From: Chlorobiota bacterium
Lineage (GTDB): Bacteria; Bacteroidota; Bacteroidia; Bacteroidales; JAADGE01
DNA length: 64,000 bases
Assembly (NCBI GenBank): GCA_013152535.1
Contig: JAADGE010000038.1
Span: 1 to 64,000 of the forward strand
Direction: 5' to 3'
Shown here: positions 49,880 through 59,161 of the stretch, in pieces
Numbering within the stretch: position 1 is the stretch's first letter
How the letters are laid out: every line of letters begins with the position of its first letter
Made by a program: the position numbers and the translations under genes
The notes under the pieces: generated by a model
Seen by the model: only the letters and a program-made list of their open reading frames with translations
Told to the model about the DNA's origin: nothing
Databases searched by the model: none

Positions 49880-52078
49880 CTATTCTTCTTTAGTATCGGG
49901 TCCTACGCGATATGCTTTTTTAATATACTTAATTTTACGAATTTTCTTTAAAATTGAATTTAGTTTTTCAATATTAGAAACCGTTAATTCAATATTTCCC
50001 GAAACTGCATTTTCTTCAACAATAATTTGCAAAGCTGTCATATTGGTGTGATGATTTTTTGAAATAATATCAATTATTTCTGCCAGTATTCCGGGATTGT
50101 CAACTCCGTTAAATTTTATATTTGTCGGAAATTCTATTATTTCCGATAAATCCCAATAAACTTTTGCAGTATTTTTACCATCGGTAGAATTTAACATTTT
50201 GGCTTGCAAACATTCATTTCGGTGAATTACAATTTGATTTTTATTTTTACGAAATGCAATTGCAATATCTCCTGCAACCGGATAGCAACATGATGCTAAC
50301 TCAATATTTTCCAAGTTTTTAATAACAAACTTTTGTTTAGAATTAAAGTCTGAATATTTTTCAGGAATATCTTTTTCATTACTCAAAAAATGAGTAACTA
50401 AACTGAAAACTTTTCTTTTGCTTTTAGCAACTCCTGCAATATTGTCTTCTGTAACAGTATTATTTGAAAGTCGCCAATAGAGTTCATCATCATTTTCACA
50501 ATGATATTTTGCTTTAATTTTTGATAAATCAATATCGCCGAGTTTATATTTTTCGGAAAACTTTTTATAAATAGCTTCACCCTTTTTTATTTTATTCCTT
50601 TTTTGTTTTCGTACATATTGTCTTAAAAGATTTTTATTCCTATTGCTGCTCAATGCCTCTATCCAAGTATTGTCGGCAATAATATCTTCAGAAGTAATAA
50701 TTTTTACCTGATCGGCATTTTTTAATTTAAAATTGTAGTTTACCAATTTTCCGTTTACTTCAGCGGCTTGAAAATGCAAACCTAACTCGGAATGAATTTG
50801 AAAAGCAAAATCTAAAACTGTAGCATCTTTAGGTAATTTAATTACTTCACCTTTTGGTGTAAGTGCATAAATCTCTCTGTGTTGAGGTCTTATTAATTCT
50901 AAGATTTCTTTTTTTGATAAATTTTTATTACTGATAATTTCTTTAACTGAACGAACCCAATTGCTTACATTATCTAAATGCTTATTTTTACTGTCGGAAG
51001 CAAATCCTTTTGTAGAAATCAAGTGCATCTTTTCTGTCATAATTTGCACTTCAGCCCATTTCCCTTTATACATAACATCCGCAATAAGAGCCTGAAAACC
51101 ATTAGATTTCGGGGTTGAAATCCAATCTTTAAATGTGTGTTGACGTGCAGGAAAAATATCGGTAAGAGAAGAATAAGCAATGTAACATTGTTGTTTTTCG
51201 GAATAACTTTTCATCGGTGTAATTATAATTCTTACCGAATTAAAATTATGAATATCTTTAAAAGAAATCTTCTTAGTTTGAGTTATTCGCCAAGCTCTAT
51301 AAAGCGATCTTTGTGTAATTATTATTCTGTATTTAAACTTATTTCTCGGAAAATTTTGGTTAATTTTATCAGCAATTTCTCTTAAGAATCCTGTTCTTTC
51401 TTCGTAATATTTATCTGCTTTTTCTTTTGTTCTTTGATATTCAAAAGGCATTCGATACATAAAACTTAAATCTTCCAATTCTTTTTTAATATCAAATAAT
51501 CCGAGTAAATGGGCCAGAGGAGCATAAATATCATAAGCTTCTGCAGTTTTAATCATTTGGGAATTTTCACTGATTCCTTCAAAAGTTCTTAAGTTATGTA
51601 ACCTGTCGGCAATTTTGACATAAGCTGTTCGTAAATCAGAAGACATATTATTTACAAACTTTTTAAAAGTTTCAACCTGAACAGTACTGCTCGGATCAAA
51701 GCCCTCTAATATTTTTGTAACACCGTCAACTATTCCGGCAACTTCCTTACCGAATTCTTTTTCAATATATTCAACTGTATAAGCTCCGTTACTGTCTTCT
51801 ACTACATCATGCAACAATGCTGCAACGGCAGTGGTTTTACCTAATCCCATTTCGGTTGTAATAATTTTTGCAACAGCAATCGGATGTGTTATATACGGAA
51901 GTTTTTTGCCTGTTTTTCTGAACTGTTTTATATGAACAATGTCTGCTAATTCAAATGCTTTTGTAATTATTTTCAGAGATTCAGGATTTTGTAATTGAGG
52001 CGAAGAGGAAATAAAATCATTGAATTGTTCTGTTACAATTCTTCGTTTTTCTTTATATGTCAACTCTTTTTCACCCAT
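49880..52078 (-). CDS. RelA/SpoT-family (p)ppGpp hydrolase with a probably inactive synthetase domain
   Basis: 732 aa with the full Rel layout. The HD hydrolase domain is intact: H65 (YITHP), H90-D91 with E94-D95 (LLHDVVED), and ADRLHNLRTF. The synthetase domain (about 250-370) is divergent: the motif that reads D-L-x-A-x-R in active enzymes is HNFNSVR, so the essential Asp is Asn278. QIRT has become QIMT, and the AAHWxYK tail is lost. A TGS domain (EIYALTPKGEVIKLPKDATVLDFAF), a Cys-Cys/His zinc-finger region (LASCCYPV...VIHRNECL) and a C-terminal ACT domain follow. It probably degrades (p)ppGpp; a second, canonical Rel should exist elsewhere. Confidence 0.88.
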   Translation of the reverse strand: MGEKELTYKEKRRIVTEQFNDFISSSPQLQNPESLKIITKAFELADIVHIKQFRKTGKKLPYITHPIAVAKIITTEMGLGKTTAVAALLHDVVEDSNGAYTVEYIEKEFGKEVAGIVDGVTKILEGFDPSSTVQVETFKKFVNNMSSDLRTAYVKIADRLHNLRTFEGISENSQMIKTAEAYDIYAPLAHLLGLFDIKKELEDLSFMYRMPFEYQRTKEKADKYYEERTGFLREIADKINQNFPRNKFKYRIIITQRSLYRAWRITQTKKISFKDIHNFNSVRIIITPMKSYSEKQQCYIAYSSLTDIFPARQHTFKDWISTPKSNGFQALIADVMYKGKWAEVQIMTEKMHLISTKGFASDSKNKHLDNVSNWVRSVKEIISNKNLSKKEILELIRPQHREIYALTPKGEVIKLPKDATVLDFAFQIHSELGLHFQAAEVNGKLVNYNFKLKNADQVKIITSEDIIADNTWIEALSSNRNKNLLRQYVRKQKRNKIKKGEAIYKKFSEKYKLGDIDLSKIKAKYHCENDDELYWRLSNNTVTEDNIAGVAKSKRKVFSLVTHFLSNEKDIPEKYSDFNSKQKFVIKNLENIELASCCYPVAGDIAIAFRKNKNQIVIHRNECLQAKMLNSTDGKNTAKVYWDLSEIIEFPTNIKFNGVDNPGILAEIIDIISKNHHTNMTALQIIVEENAVSGNIELTVSNIEKLNSILKKIRKIKYIKKAYRVGPDTKEE

Positions 52079-52213
52079 ATTACAAAAAAAATAAACAGAT
52101 TTTAAATAAACCTGTTTTTAAAATTTTCCCAAAAATAAAACAGATTTTTTATTTTAGGAAAAAAGTATCAGAATATTTAAATTTTTGTTAAAAGCATATA
52201 TTTTTTATTGCAA

Positions 52214-53722
52214 TTAATACACCAAAGTTATGTAATTTTTATATTTAATAAGGTTTCCGGAAGCATTTTTATACCTTACAAAATATAAATAGGATGAAAC
52301 AGGTGCAAGTTTACCGTTTTTCAATGTTCCGTTCCAACCGTAATCAGGATTTTTACTTTCAAAAATAATATCACCGAAAGAACCGTAAATTGTTAATTGA
52401 TAATCTGATATAAAAGCTGATTTTGGTTTAAAAATTCGGTTCTCCTCAATATTGCTTTTCGGATTAAAAGCATTCGGAAAAATAACAGTTTCTTTTTGTT
52501 CCGCACAAACAATATTTGAGTGATTATAAAAATCATCGCTGTTAATTAATACATAATAATAAAATTTACCCGAAGTCGTATTTGTTGAAAATTGATTTTC
52601 AAAAATATCTTGAATATTATCGTTATAAAAATTATTTTCAGATTCTTCAATTAATTCAAAATCGTTACCGCTGACAGAACGGTATATCTTATAAACAGAA
52701 TCCTGATACATATCTTTCCATTGCAGCTTATTACTTCTTTCATTTATTAAATTTGTTTCAGCCGATAAAACAATATTACTTACAGTATCTGAATTTATTA
52801 CAGATTTACCGCAATAATCTGTTGCTGCAATATAATAATAAACAAGGTTATTTTTATCAAAATTTGTATCAGTAAATTCAAAATTAACATTACCGGAATC
52901 TTTTATTGTCTCTGATAAAATATAATCTTTATTTTTTGAATGACTTTTATATAAAATGAAATTTTCTGTATCGGCACTTTTATCATAATCAAAAGAAATA
53001 TGTATTTCGGAATTATCAGCAGTTACGGAATCAATTCTTAAAAAAGTCGGTAAATTAATAGTTGTTACCGTTATGGGTTTCAGATTTGAAACAGATTCAA
53101 TACCGTCATTTCGAATTGCTTTGATATAATATGTGTAGGTTGAATGATAATTTAAGTTTGAATGAATAAAACTTGTGTCATTATAATTCGTTTCAGCAAT
53201 TTTAGTAAAACTGCTGTTATTTTCTTTACAATAAATTTCATATTGTTTAAAATCACTGTTCCAACCAATGTAATTATTCCAAATAAGTGCCATCGAATTC
53301 GAACAATATTCGTACGAACCGTCTAAAAATATTGTTTTATGTTTCTCACTCGGTAAACTGTAAGTTGTATCGCTGCCGTTAATCTTATAAGCCGTAACTT
53401 CATAAATCTCAGAATACAAATTCGGTTTTGCAGCTCCGTAAGTTATTGAATTATCTTGAAAGTTAAAGACATTCGGATTATCAATTCGCTTAATTGTATG
53501 CCAAGTATTATCGGGAACTGTAGGATAGGAGCGAATCAATCGCTTTATCGAATAACCATTTACAGCAGAGGGCGTTGAAACAGACCAATGAATTACAGGT
53601 AAAGATGCTGCTTGATTTACTGTAACATAATCTATAACAGGAATTTCTACAGGTTGAGAAAAAAGATTGTTATTTAAAAGGATTAAAAATGATAAAAGCA
53701 GATTATAAAGGTGTATCTTCAA
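52214..53722 (-). CDS. Secreted protein with fibronectin-like repeats and a T9SS type B (gliding-motility) C-terminal domain
   Basis: About 502 aa. No ATG is available near the signal peptide. The TTG at 53722 (MKIHLYNLLLSFLILLNNNLFSQ) gives a clean signal and leaves 13 bp after the siaC stop. The track's TTG at 53752 would overlap siaC. The body has three or four Fn3-like beta-sandwich repeats (e.g. NGYSIKRLI, FKQYEIYCKENNSSFTKIAETNYNDTSF). The C terminus TVIFPNAFNPKSNIEENRIFKP...YQLTIYGSFGDIIFES...GWNGTLKNGKLAPVSSYLYFVRYKNASG is the CHU_C/gliding-motility sorting domain. It is likely a surface protein, operon partner of SiaC. Confidence 0.85.
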   Translation of the reverse strand: MKIHLYNLLLSFLILLNNNLFSQPVEIPVIDYVTVNQAASLPVIHWSVSTPSAVNGYSIKRLIRSYPTVPDNTWHTIKRIDNPNVFNFQDNSITYGAAKPNLYSEIYEVTAYKINGSDTTYSLPSEKHKTIFLDGSYEYCSNSMALIWNNYIGWNSDFKQYEIYCKENNSSFTKIAETNYNDTSFIHSNLNYHSTYTYYIKAIRNDGIESVSNLKPITVTTINLPTFLRIDSVTADNSEIHISFDYDKSADTENFILYKSHSKNKDYILSETIKDSGNVNFEFTDTNFDKNNLVYYYIAATDYCGKSVINSDTVSNIVLSAETNLINERSNKLQWKDMYQDSVYKIYRSVSGNDFELIEESENNFYNDNIQDIFENQFSTNTTSGKFYYYVLINSDDFYNHSNIVCAEQKETVIFPNAFNPKSNIEENRIFKPKSAFISDYQLTIYGSFGDIIFESKNPDYGWNGTLKNGKLAPVSSYLYFVRYKNASGNLIKYKNYITLVY

Positions 53723-53735
53723 AACAGAAAATAAG

Positions 53736-54167
53736 TTATAACAGAGAATCAATCAAATTTTGAGAAAAGCTGTCTTCACCTTCGTCATCTTCGTCATAAG
53801 GAATCATTTCAAAATCTATTTCCAACATACTTTCATAATCATCACCGGCTTCTTCAAGATCTTCATCATCTTCGGGATAAAACCATCTTATTTTAACAGA
53901 ATGACCATCCTCCGCAATTTCCTCAATACGAAGCATTATCATCATAATAATTTTAGAAGATACTGTATTAAAATAGGTTAATCTAAAATCAAAAATTGTT
54001 TCTTCTAACGGTGATTTGCTGTATTCATCAAGCCAATTGAAAACCGGCTCGAAAAATTCAATTGCATCTTCAGGACAGGTTTTGCCTGAGATTTCAAATT
54101 TTCCGGATTCTTTATCTAATATAATTCCGGGTAAATAGCCTTCCGGTTTGTAACTTAAAATTTCCAT
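53736..54167 (-). CDS. SiaC-family regulatory phosphoprotein (DUF1987)
   Basis: 143 aa, normal length. It starts MEILSYKPEGYLPGIILDKESGKFEISGKTCPEDAIEFFEPVFNWLDEY and has the conserved phospho-site segment FRLTYFNTVSSKIIM. Thr68 aligns by number with the threonine phosphorylated in Pseudomonas SiaC. In Pseudomonas, SiaC is switched by the kinase SiaB and phosphatase SiaA and controls a diguanylate cyclase. No SiaA, SiaB or cyclase gene is adjacent. The acidic C terminus (YDEDDEGEDSFSQ) is unusual. It is the first gene of a pair with the T9SS type B protein. Confidence 0.88.
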   Translation of the reverse strand: MEILSYKPEGYLPGIILDKESGKFEISGKTCPEDAIEFFEPVFNWLDEYSKSPLEETIFDFRLTYFNTVSSKIIMMIMLRIEEIAEDGHSVKIRWFYPEDDEDLEEAGDDYESMLEIDFEMIPYDEDDEGEDSFSQNLIDSLL

Positions 54168-54204
54168 ATTAAAAATTGTTCAGGACAAATATCTTGATTT
54201 TATG

Positions 54205-54212
54205 CAAAATTA
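54205..54212 (-). promoter_or_regulatory. -7 element of siaC
   Basis: TAATTTTG on the minus strand, 38 nt before the ATG at 54167. Confidence 0.45.
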
Positions 54213-54359
54213 CAAAACTTTTTATAGAAAAACACAAAAAATCGGTAAATTCAATTTAAGTAGTCGAAGTTTTTTTAATAATGAGATTTCGGTATTTATT
54301 TGCCTTCAATTTTTATTTATTATTTTTTGAACTGATAAAAAAGACGTAATTATTTAAAA

Positions 54360-57206
54360 TTAAAACGGAATACTCAGAGCAATAAATTCCGGAACAATTT
54401 TATGCGAACCGTCTGCTAAATATGAAATACGTCCGCCGATTTCAATTGGTTCCTGCAATCGTAAAACATACATTTGTAAAAATAATTCAATTCCGGTTGA
54501 GCTGTAATTGTTGATATTCTCTGTCGAAATTTCATTTACATCAGCATAATCGTAGAAAATATTAGCTCTGAGACGTTTAAAATATATAAACGGTCCGATA
54601 TTAAAATCCGGATACCAAACCGGAAAAGCATAATTTGCCTGAAATGATGTTAATTTATCAAAACTCATATATGAATATCCTCTCGGGAATGCTTGCGGAC
54701 TGTTAAACCAATAATAATTATAAATATTATAGTCCGTTCGTTGTTGCTCGTAACCGATTTTTAAATTTATTGAATGATGTTTGAAAATTCCAGGCAAATA
54801 TCCTGAGGCAATTGTTGAAAATTGATGTCCGTAAATATTTGTATTAAAAGGTGTGTGTTTATAATTAATATATATAAAATATCCGAATTTAGGATTAATG
54901 TCTTGTGTTGCCTGATGTCTGAACGCATAAATTTGTCCGGAATATGCCAAAGTTGAAAAATTACCGTTGCTGCTCTCGTTAATATAACGAAAATCTTTAT
55001 TTTTTCTCTGAATATATGAATACGATGCTTGAATATTTGCACCTTTATAATAAACTCCGGAGCTGAAATTTAAAGGAATTGAAGTTTTAAATGCAGAAGT
55101 TAATTCTTCCCATTTGTCAGTTCCTAAACTTCCGTAATTTACACTCCGTTGTGCCCAACCTCCCGAAACAGAAAATTCCGGGTAGTACCGTTTAAAAATT
55201 GCAGAAAGATTTGTGCTTATTGTTTTTTCGTTAATATTGTAACTTCCTCCGAGTGAGCCGTAAACGGTATTCAGTATATTTGCCGAATATATTTCAAAAC
55301 CGACTTCGGGTTTGTAGTTTAAAATGTCGTTGCTTGTAACAGATGAAGGTGCATCGGTATAAAATCCCCAACTGTGAATATTAACAGCATGTTTTAACCG
55401 ATTGTATTTTTTTACTTTAAAGGTTTTTTTCGGAATTAAATCGGGATTCATTACATTTTTGCCTTGTTCTTGTTTTTGTATAATTTCCGCTGTATTTAAT
55501 CCGAGATATATAATTTTCTCAATCGGTATCCATACTTTATTATTAAGAATAATTTCTGCAATGTTATAACCTTCAGGAGAATAATCAATAAACAGCATTT
55601 TGTTGTCTTTTATTTTAGGATTGTAAGCACCGTATTTTCTCGATGTAATCTGAAAACGTTTTTTAGTATTAATATCTATGGCATAGATGTTTCCTATGCC
55701 GTTATATGGTGAATTGTAAATAATGTAATTTTTATAAAATACAGGACGCCCGATATTTTCAAAAGAGCATTTTGTAATCTCTTTTATTGCTCCTGTTTCC
55801 GTATCATAAATTGACAATTGAGTTCCGTATTCATTACTTTTAGTAAATACTATTTGACTATTTTCTGTATTCCATGAAGGTGTTCTGAAGAAATTATTGT
55901 TTTTTGCATTTAAGCGTTGTATTTCTTTTCCTGTTTCGGCATCTATAATAACCAAAGCACATTGCATATTTTCAGGGTATTCGACAACGGCAATTTTTTT
56001 CCCGTCAGGTGAGAAAGCAGGAGCAAAGAATTTTTGTTTTTTTGTCAGTCGTTTTTCTTTTTTAGTGCTGTAATCAAAAACTATAATGTCGGAATAACTC
56101 TTTAGTTGCCAACGTAAATCAGGATAAGTTCTTGCCCATACAATTTTTCCCTTTGCCGTAGAAATAATACCTGCATCAGTCGCTTTAACTTTATATTCGT
56201 TTCCGTTTTTATCAAGGATATAAAAACTTGTTATGTCACTTTTCATACTGCTTTTCTTCACTAAATAATGATTATTTTCAATGAAATTCGGTTCTGTATA
56301 TTTTGTCCAAGATTTCTTTTTGGTATTATTGATAATTTTTACATCTGTAATATTTAATGTGTCAATTTTTTTTGTCCATGCAGAATCCAAATAGTGCATA
56401 GCATTTTTATATAATTTTTTTTCGTTTAATCCGGTATGATGCTTTAATGCTAATGAAAAAGCATAAGGCCAAAATGAATATTTTGAAGAAGTTTCTAATG
56501 TTTTATCCCAAATGTCTGCTCCGTATTTTTCTCTTGCATAGGATGTTAAAAGCCAACCGAGATTATAATGTCCGGGATAAAAGGTTTTGTAAGAACGAAA
56601 CTTTGCTTTATCGTAAGATATTTTTTGTTTATTTAATAAAATGGTTCTTATTCCCATTTCAAATTGCGGAATTCTTCCTCTTCCGCTTTCCGATAATCCG
56701 GTTTCCATACACACGGCATCACCTTCAAAATACCAATAAGGGTAGGAGTATTGCCCCATTAAAATCCCTGTTTGTCCTAAAAGGATACTCATTATTTTGG
56801 TAAAGTGTTTATTGCTTTTTGCATATTGAACGGCATGTCTGAATTCGTGAGAACCGAGTGTATAAAACCAATCTTCCGAACCCAAGTCCGAAACATATTG
56901 AGATGGTGTTGAATACCAAGCCGAACGCCAAGGTCTTAATCCTACAAAACCGTTGGAAACAGTTGATTGATTATAAATTAATAAAGGCAATTTTTTGGGT
57001 TTTCCCTTTAAGGTTTTTGTTTCGTACTGAAATAAATAATCAATTAAGTTTGCTGTTTTTTGTGCTTGATTTTCAAGTCCTGCCGGAAAAACAATTTTTG
57101 CATGTTCCGAATTAATTTCTTCCCATTTTAAAGAACTCGGATTTTGCTGTGAAAAACAGGTTAAAAATATAAACAGTGTTGCAAAAATTAAGATAGTCTT
57201 TTTCAT
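54360..57206 (-). CDS. Outer-membrane protein with HExxH domain, TolB-like propeller and C-terminal beta-barrel
   Basis: 948 aa. Signal peptide (ILIFATLFIFLTCFSQ). Residues about 25-280 form a peptidase-like domain with HEFRH at 120-124 and FEGDAVCMET at 160-169, which fits a gluzincin-type zinc site with the third ligand in the second motif. Residues about 290-600 hold PD40/TolB-like propeller blades (FFAPAFSPDGKKIAVVEYPE, FRTPSWNTENSQIVFTKSNEYG, YNPKIKDNKMLFIDYSPEGYNIAEI). From about 620 amphipathic aromatic-rich strands suggest an outer-membrane barrel ending EFIALSIPF with the C-terminal Phe typical of barrels. The function is unknown; a surface protease or assembly factor is possible. 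Confidence 0.78.
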   Translation of the reverse strand: MKKTILIFATLFIFLTCFSQQNPSSLKWEEINSEHAKIVFPAGLENQAQKTANLIDYLFQYETKTLKGKPKKLPLLIYNQSTVSNGFVGLRPWRSAWYSTPSQYVSDLGSEDWFYTLGSHEFRHAVQYAKSNKHFTKIMSILLGQTGILMGQYSYPYWYFEGDAVCMETGLSESGRGRIPQFEMGIRTILLNKQKISYDKAKFRSYKTFYPGHYNLGWLLTSYAREKYGADIWDKTLETSSKYSFWPYAFSLALKHHTGLNEKKLYKNAMHYLDSAWTKKIDTLNITDVKIINNTKKKSWTKYTEPNFIENNHYLVKKSSMKSDITSFYILDKNGNEYKVKATDAGIISTAKGKIVWARTYPDLRWQLKSYSDIIVFDYSTKKEKRLTKKQKFFAPAFSPDGKKIAVVEYPENMQCALVIIDAETGKEIQRLNAKNNNFFRTPSWNTENSQIVFTKSNEYGTQLSIYDTETGAIKEITKCSFENIGRPVFYKNYIIYNSPYNGIGNIYAIDINTKKRFQITSRKYGAYNPKIKDNKMLFIDYSPEGYNIAEIILNNKVWIPIEKIIYLGLNTAEIIQKQEQGKNVMNPDLIPKKTFKVKKYNRLKHAVNIHSWGFYTDAPSSVTSNDILNYKPEVGFEIYSANILNTVYGSLGGSYNINEKTISTNLSAIFKRYYPEFSVSGGWAQRSVNYGSLGTDKWEELTSAFKTSIPLNFSSGVYYKGANIQASYSYIQRKNKDFRYINESSNGNFSTLAYSGQIYAFRHQATQDINPKFGYFIYINYKHTPFNTNIYGHQFSTIASGYLPGIFKHHSINLKIGYEQQRTDYNIYNYYWFNSPQAFPRGYSYMSFDKLTSFQANYAFPVWYPDFNIGPFIYFKRLRANIFYDYADVNEISTENINNYSSTGIELFLQMYVLRLQEPIEIGGRISYLADGSHKIVPEFIALSIPF

Positions 57207-57231
57207 ATGATGTATTAAAAATTATAATATT

Positions 57232-57239
57232 CAAACATA
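57232..57239 (-). promoter_or_regulatory. -7 element of the HExxH-propeller-barrel gene
   Basis: TATGTTTG on the minus strand, 26 nt before the ATG at 57206. Confidence 0.5.
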
Positions 57240-57316
57240 AATGATTTTTTTGAAAATAAAAAATGCTTTTCGTAAATGATACAAAAAGCATTGTAAATAT
57301 TAAAATTAGAAACAGT

Positions 57317-57841
57317 TTATTCCATTTGAACGGCTTTAAAGTCCCATCCTTTAGTTCGTTTATATTTTTTTCCTATAAAAAAGATACTCGTGCCTATTGC
57401 GGCGACCGGAACTCCTATTATATCAATAACTATCCCGAAAACAACAGCAAATGCACCTCCTAATGTATTCGACTGTAAACCGCTTATAATTGCGTAAGTG
57501 CCTAAGCCGGTGAATAAGACACCTGCAGTTCCTACTATGCTGCCGGTAATTTGCGTTCCTTTAAACTTAATAGAAATTGTATTAATATTTGAAATTTTAA
57601 AACTGTCTGCTTTTGTGAAAATCTTGTCAGGACTGATGCTGTCAATCCAAATCTTATATTTTTGACCTTCATACCGAATTACGGCTTTTTTCCCGGGTTT
57701 TACATATCTAATTTTATTTCCTTTAGATAATTCCAATGCGGTTTGTAATGTATTTTGAGCAGAAATAAGATTTAAAAATCCTGATAACAGTAAAAATATT
57801 CCTGAAATAATAAGTAGTAGTAGTTTTTTCATTTTCTTCAT
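57317..57841 (-). CDS. Exported protein with Gly-rich membrane segments, unknown function
   Basis: 174 aa. Signal peptide (LLLLIISGIFLLLSGFLNLISAQ), then a small beta-rich region (IRYVKPGKKAVIRYEGQKYKIWIDSISPDKIFTKADSFKISNINTISIKFKG), and two Gly/Ala-rich hydrophobic segments (about 98-120 and 128-155) that may be membrane helices or helical hairpins. The end is basic (KKYKRTKGWDFKAVQME). I do not recognise the family. It is transcribed toward the HExxH-barrel gene with 110 bp between. Confidence 0.65.
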   Translation of the reverse strand: MKKMKKLLLLIISGIFLLLSGFLNLISAQNTLQTALELSKGNKIRYVKPGKKAVIRYEGQKYKIWIDSISPDKIFTKADSFKISNINTISIKFKGTQITGSIVGTAGVLFTGLGTYAIISGLQSNTLGGAFAVVFGIVIDIIGVPVAAIGTSIFFIGKKYKRTKGWDFKAVQME

Positions 57842-58001
57842 TTTAAGTTTGATGCAATTTACAACTTTTTTCTTTTATGAAATCAATATTTTTTGTTGTT
57901 TCTGAAAAAAAACTTTCTAATTTTATCTTTTGCAAGATTATTGTAACAAAACATAATAAATTTCGTATTAAATTAATATAAAGCATTTTATTTTATAAAA
58001 T

Positions 58002-58772
58002 ATGAGCAGAGTAATTTCTATCAGTAATCACAAAGGCGGTGTAGGAAAAACAACAAGCGTTGTAAATATCGGAGCCGGATTGGCATATAAAGGCAGGAAA
58101 GTTTTATTAATTGATTTAGATCCTCAAGCCAATTTAACTATAAGTTTTGGTGTGTCAGAATCGGAACATTCTGTTTATGATGCTTTTACTAACGGGCAAA
58201 ATTTGAAACCCGTAAATATCAGAAAAAATCTTGATATGATTCCGGCTTCTGCCGAACTTGCAGCCGCTGAAATAGAATTAAATACGGAAACTAATCAGGA
58301 AAGTAATATTGCAAATTTAATTAAACCAATCAGGAACGATTACGATTATATTATTATTGATTGTCCGCCGTCCTTGGGCTTGTTGACATTAAATGCTTTT
58401 GCGGCATCGGATGAAGTAATTATTCCTATTCAACCGCATTTTCTTGCCGTTAAAGGTTTGGCAAAAATTATTGAAGTAGTTAACGGAATTAAAACATCAA
58501 TTAACAGAAAAGTTGAAATCAGTGGTGTTTTTGTCGTTATGTATGACAGAAGAAAGATTCTTCATCAGGATGTCCTCGATACAGTTATTATGTATTTTGA
58601 CGACAGAGTGTTTAAAACAAAAATACGTGAAAATATTGCTTTGGCTGAAGCTCCTGCTGCAGGGCAAGATATTTTTGAATATGCACCGGAAAGTAACGGA
58701 GCATTCGATTACGGAAGAATTGTACTTGAAATTATTGCTATGGAGGAAAAAATCGGTAATAAATCCGAATAA
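58002..58772 (+). CDS. ParA/Soj-family partition ATPase
   Basis: 256 aa. Deviant Walker A HKGGVGKTTSVVNIG (residues about 9-18, with the signature lysine), DLDPQANLT (A'), IIIDCPPSLGLLTLNA (Walker B) and the C-terminal DRRKILHQDVLDTVIMYFDDRVFKTKIRENIALAEAPAAGQDIFEYAPESNGAFDYGRIVLEI helices are all as in chromosomal Soj/ParA. It binds nucleoid DNA with ATP and positions cargo. The expected ParB with its HTH domain is absent. Instead a 95-aa protein with a ParB-like N-terminal tail follows 38 bp downstream. Confidence 0.93.
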   Translation: MSRVISISNHKGGVGKTTSVVNIGAGLAYKGRKVLLIDLDPQANLTISFGVSESEHSVYDAFTNGQNLKPVNIRKNLDMIPASAELAAAEIELNTETNQESNIANLIKPIRNDYDYIIIDCPPSLGLLTLNAFAASDEVIIPIQPHFLAVKGLAKIIEVVNGIKTSINRKVEISGVFVVMYDRRKILHQDVLDTVIMYFDDRVFKTKIRENIALAEAPAAGQDIFEYAPESNGAFDYGRIVLEIIAMEEKIGNKSE

Positions 58773-58810
58773 TTTTCTTATTTTTGAAGATATTTTTGAG
58801 AATATAAAAA

Positions 58811-59098
58811 ATGGCTAAAAAGAGCTTTAAAAGCGGACTTGATAATTTGTTGGCATCTGCAGGGATAAAAAAGAAAGTTATTTCTCCGGTAATTTCTTCC
58901 GAAAAAAAAGAGAAATCCGGAATAAATACTGATTTGTCGAAAGATAACAAATATTGGCTGCAGATAAAAAATGAAAGACTCTCCGAAGAACTTTTATTGT
59001 GGCGAACAGGAAAACTTTCTGTTGATAAATTTAACTCAAGTTTAAAAGACCACGGCTTAAAATATAAATCCGGGACTAACGAAATAGTTGAAACTTAA
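58811..59098 (+). CDS. Small partner of the ParA ATPase (unknown family)
   Basis: 95 aa. The N terminus AKKSFKSGLDNLLASAGIKKK looks like the short basic ATPase-activating tail of ParB-type proteins (pattern K..GLxxLL). A charged, low-complexity linker (VISSEKKEKSGINTDLSKDNK) follows, then a helical region KYWLQIKNERLSEELLLWRTGKLSVDKFNSSLKDHGLKY. It has no recognisable DNA-binding domain. Its place in the parA operon and its tail suggest it stimulates the ATPase and links it to a cargo other than parS DNA. That role is inference. Confidence 0.65.
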   Translation: MAKKSFKSGLDNLLASAGIKKKVISPVISSEKKEKSGINTDLSKDNKYWLQIKNERLSEELLLWRTGKLSVDKFNSSLKDHGLKYKSGTNEIVET

Positions 59099-59121
59099 AT
59101 AAACATATATTATTGAATATT

Positions 59122-59150
59122 GTGCCGCGCTAAAACGCGGCACTATTGTA
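59122..59150 (+). terminator. Hairpin after the parA operon
   Basis: GTGCCGCG-CTAAAA-CGCGGCAC is a perfect 8-bp GC stem. The T-tract is weak (TATTGTAAT), so termination may be partial and the downstream genes may share the transcript. Confidence 0.6.
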
Positions 59151-59161
59151 ATACAAATAAA

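Noticed and set aside
58002-59098. Possibility that the parA pair marks the replication origin region together with dnaN
   Set aside because: dnaN and parA are 44 kb apart, with no dnaA, no DnaA-box cluster seen by eye and no parB; an origin cannot be supported.
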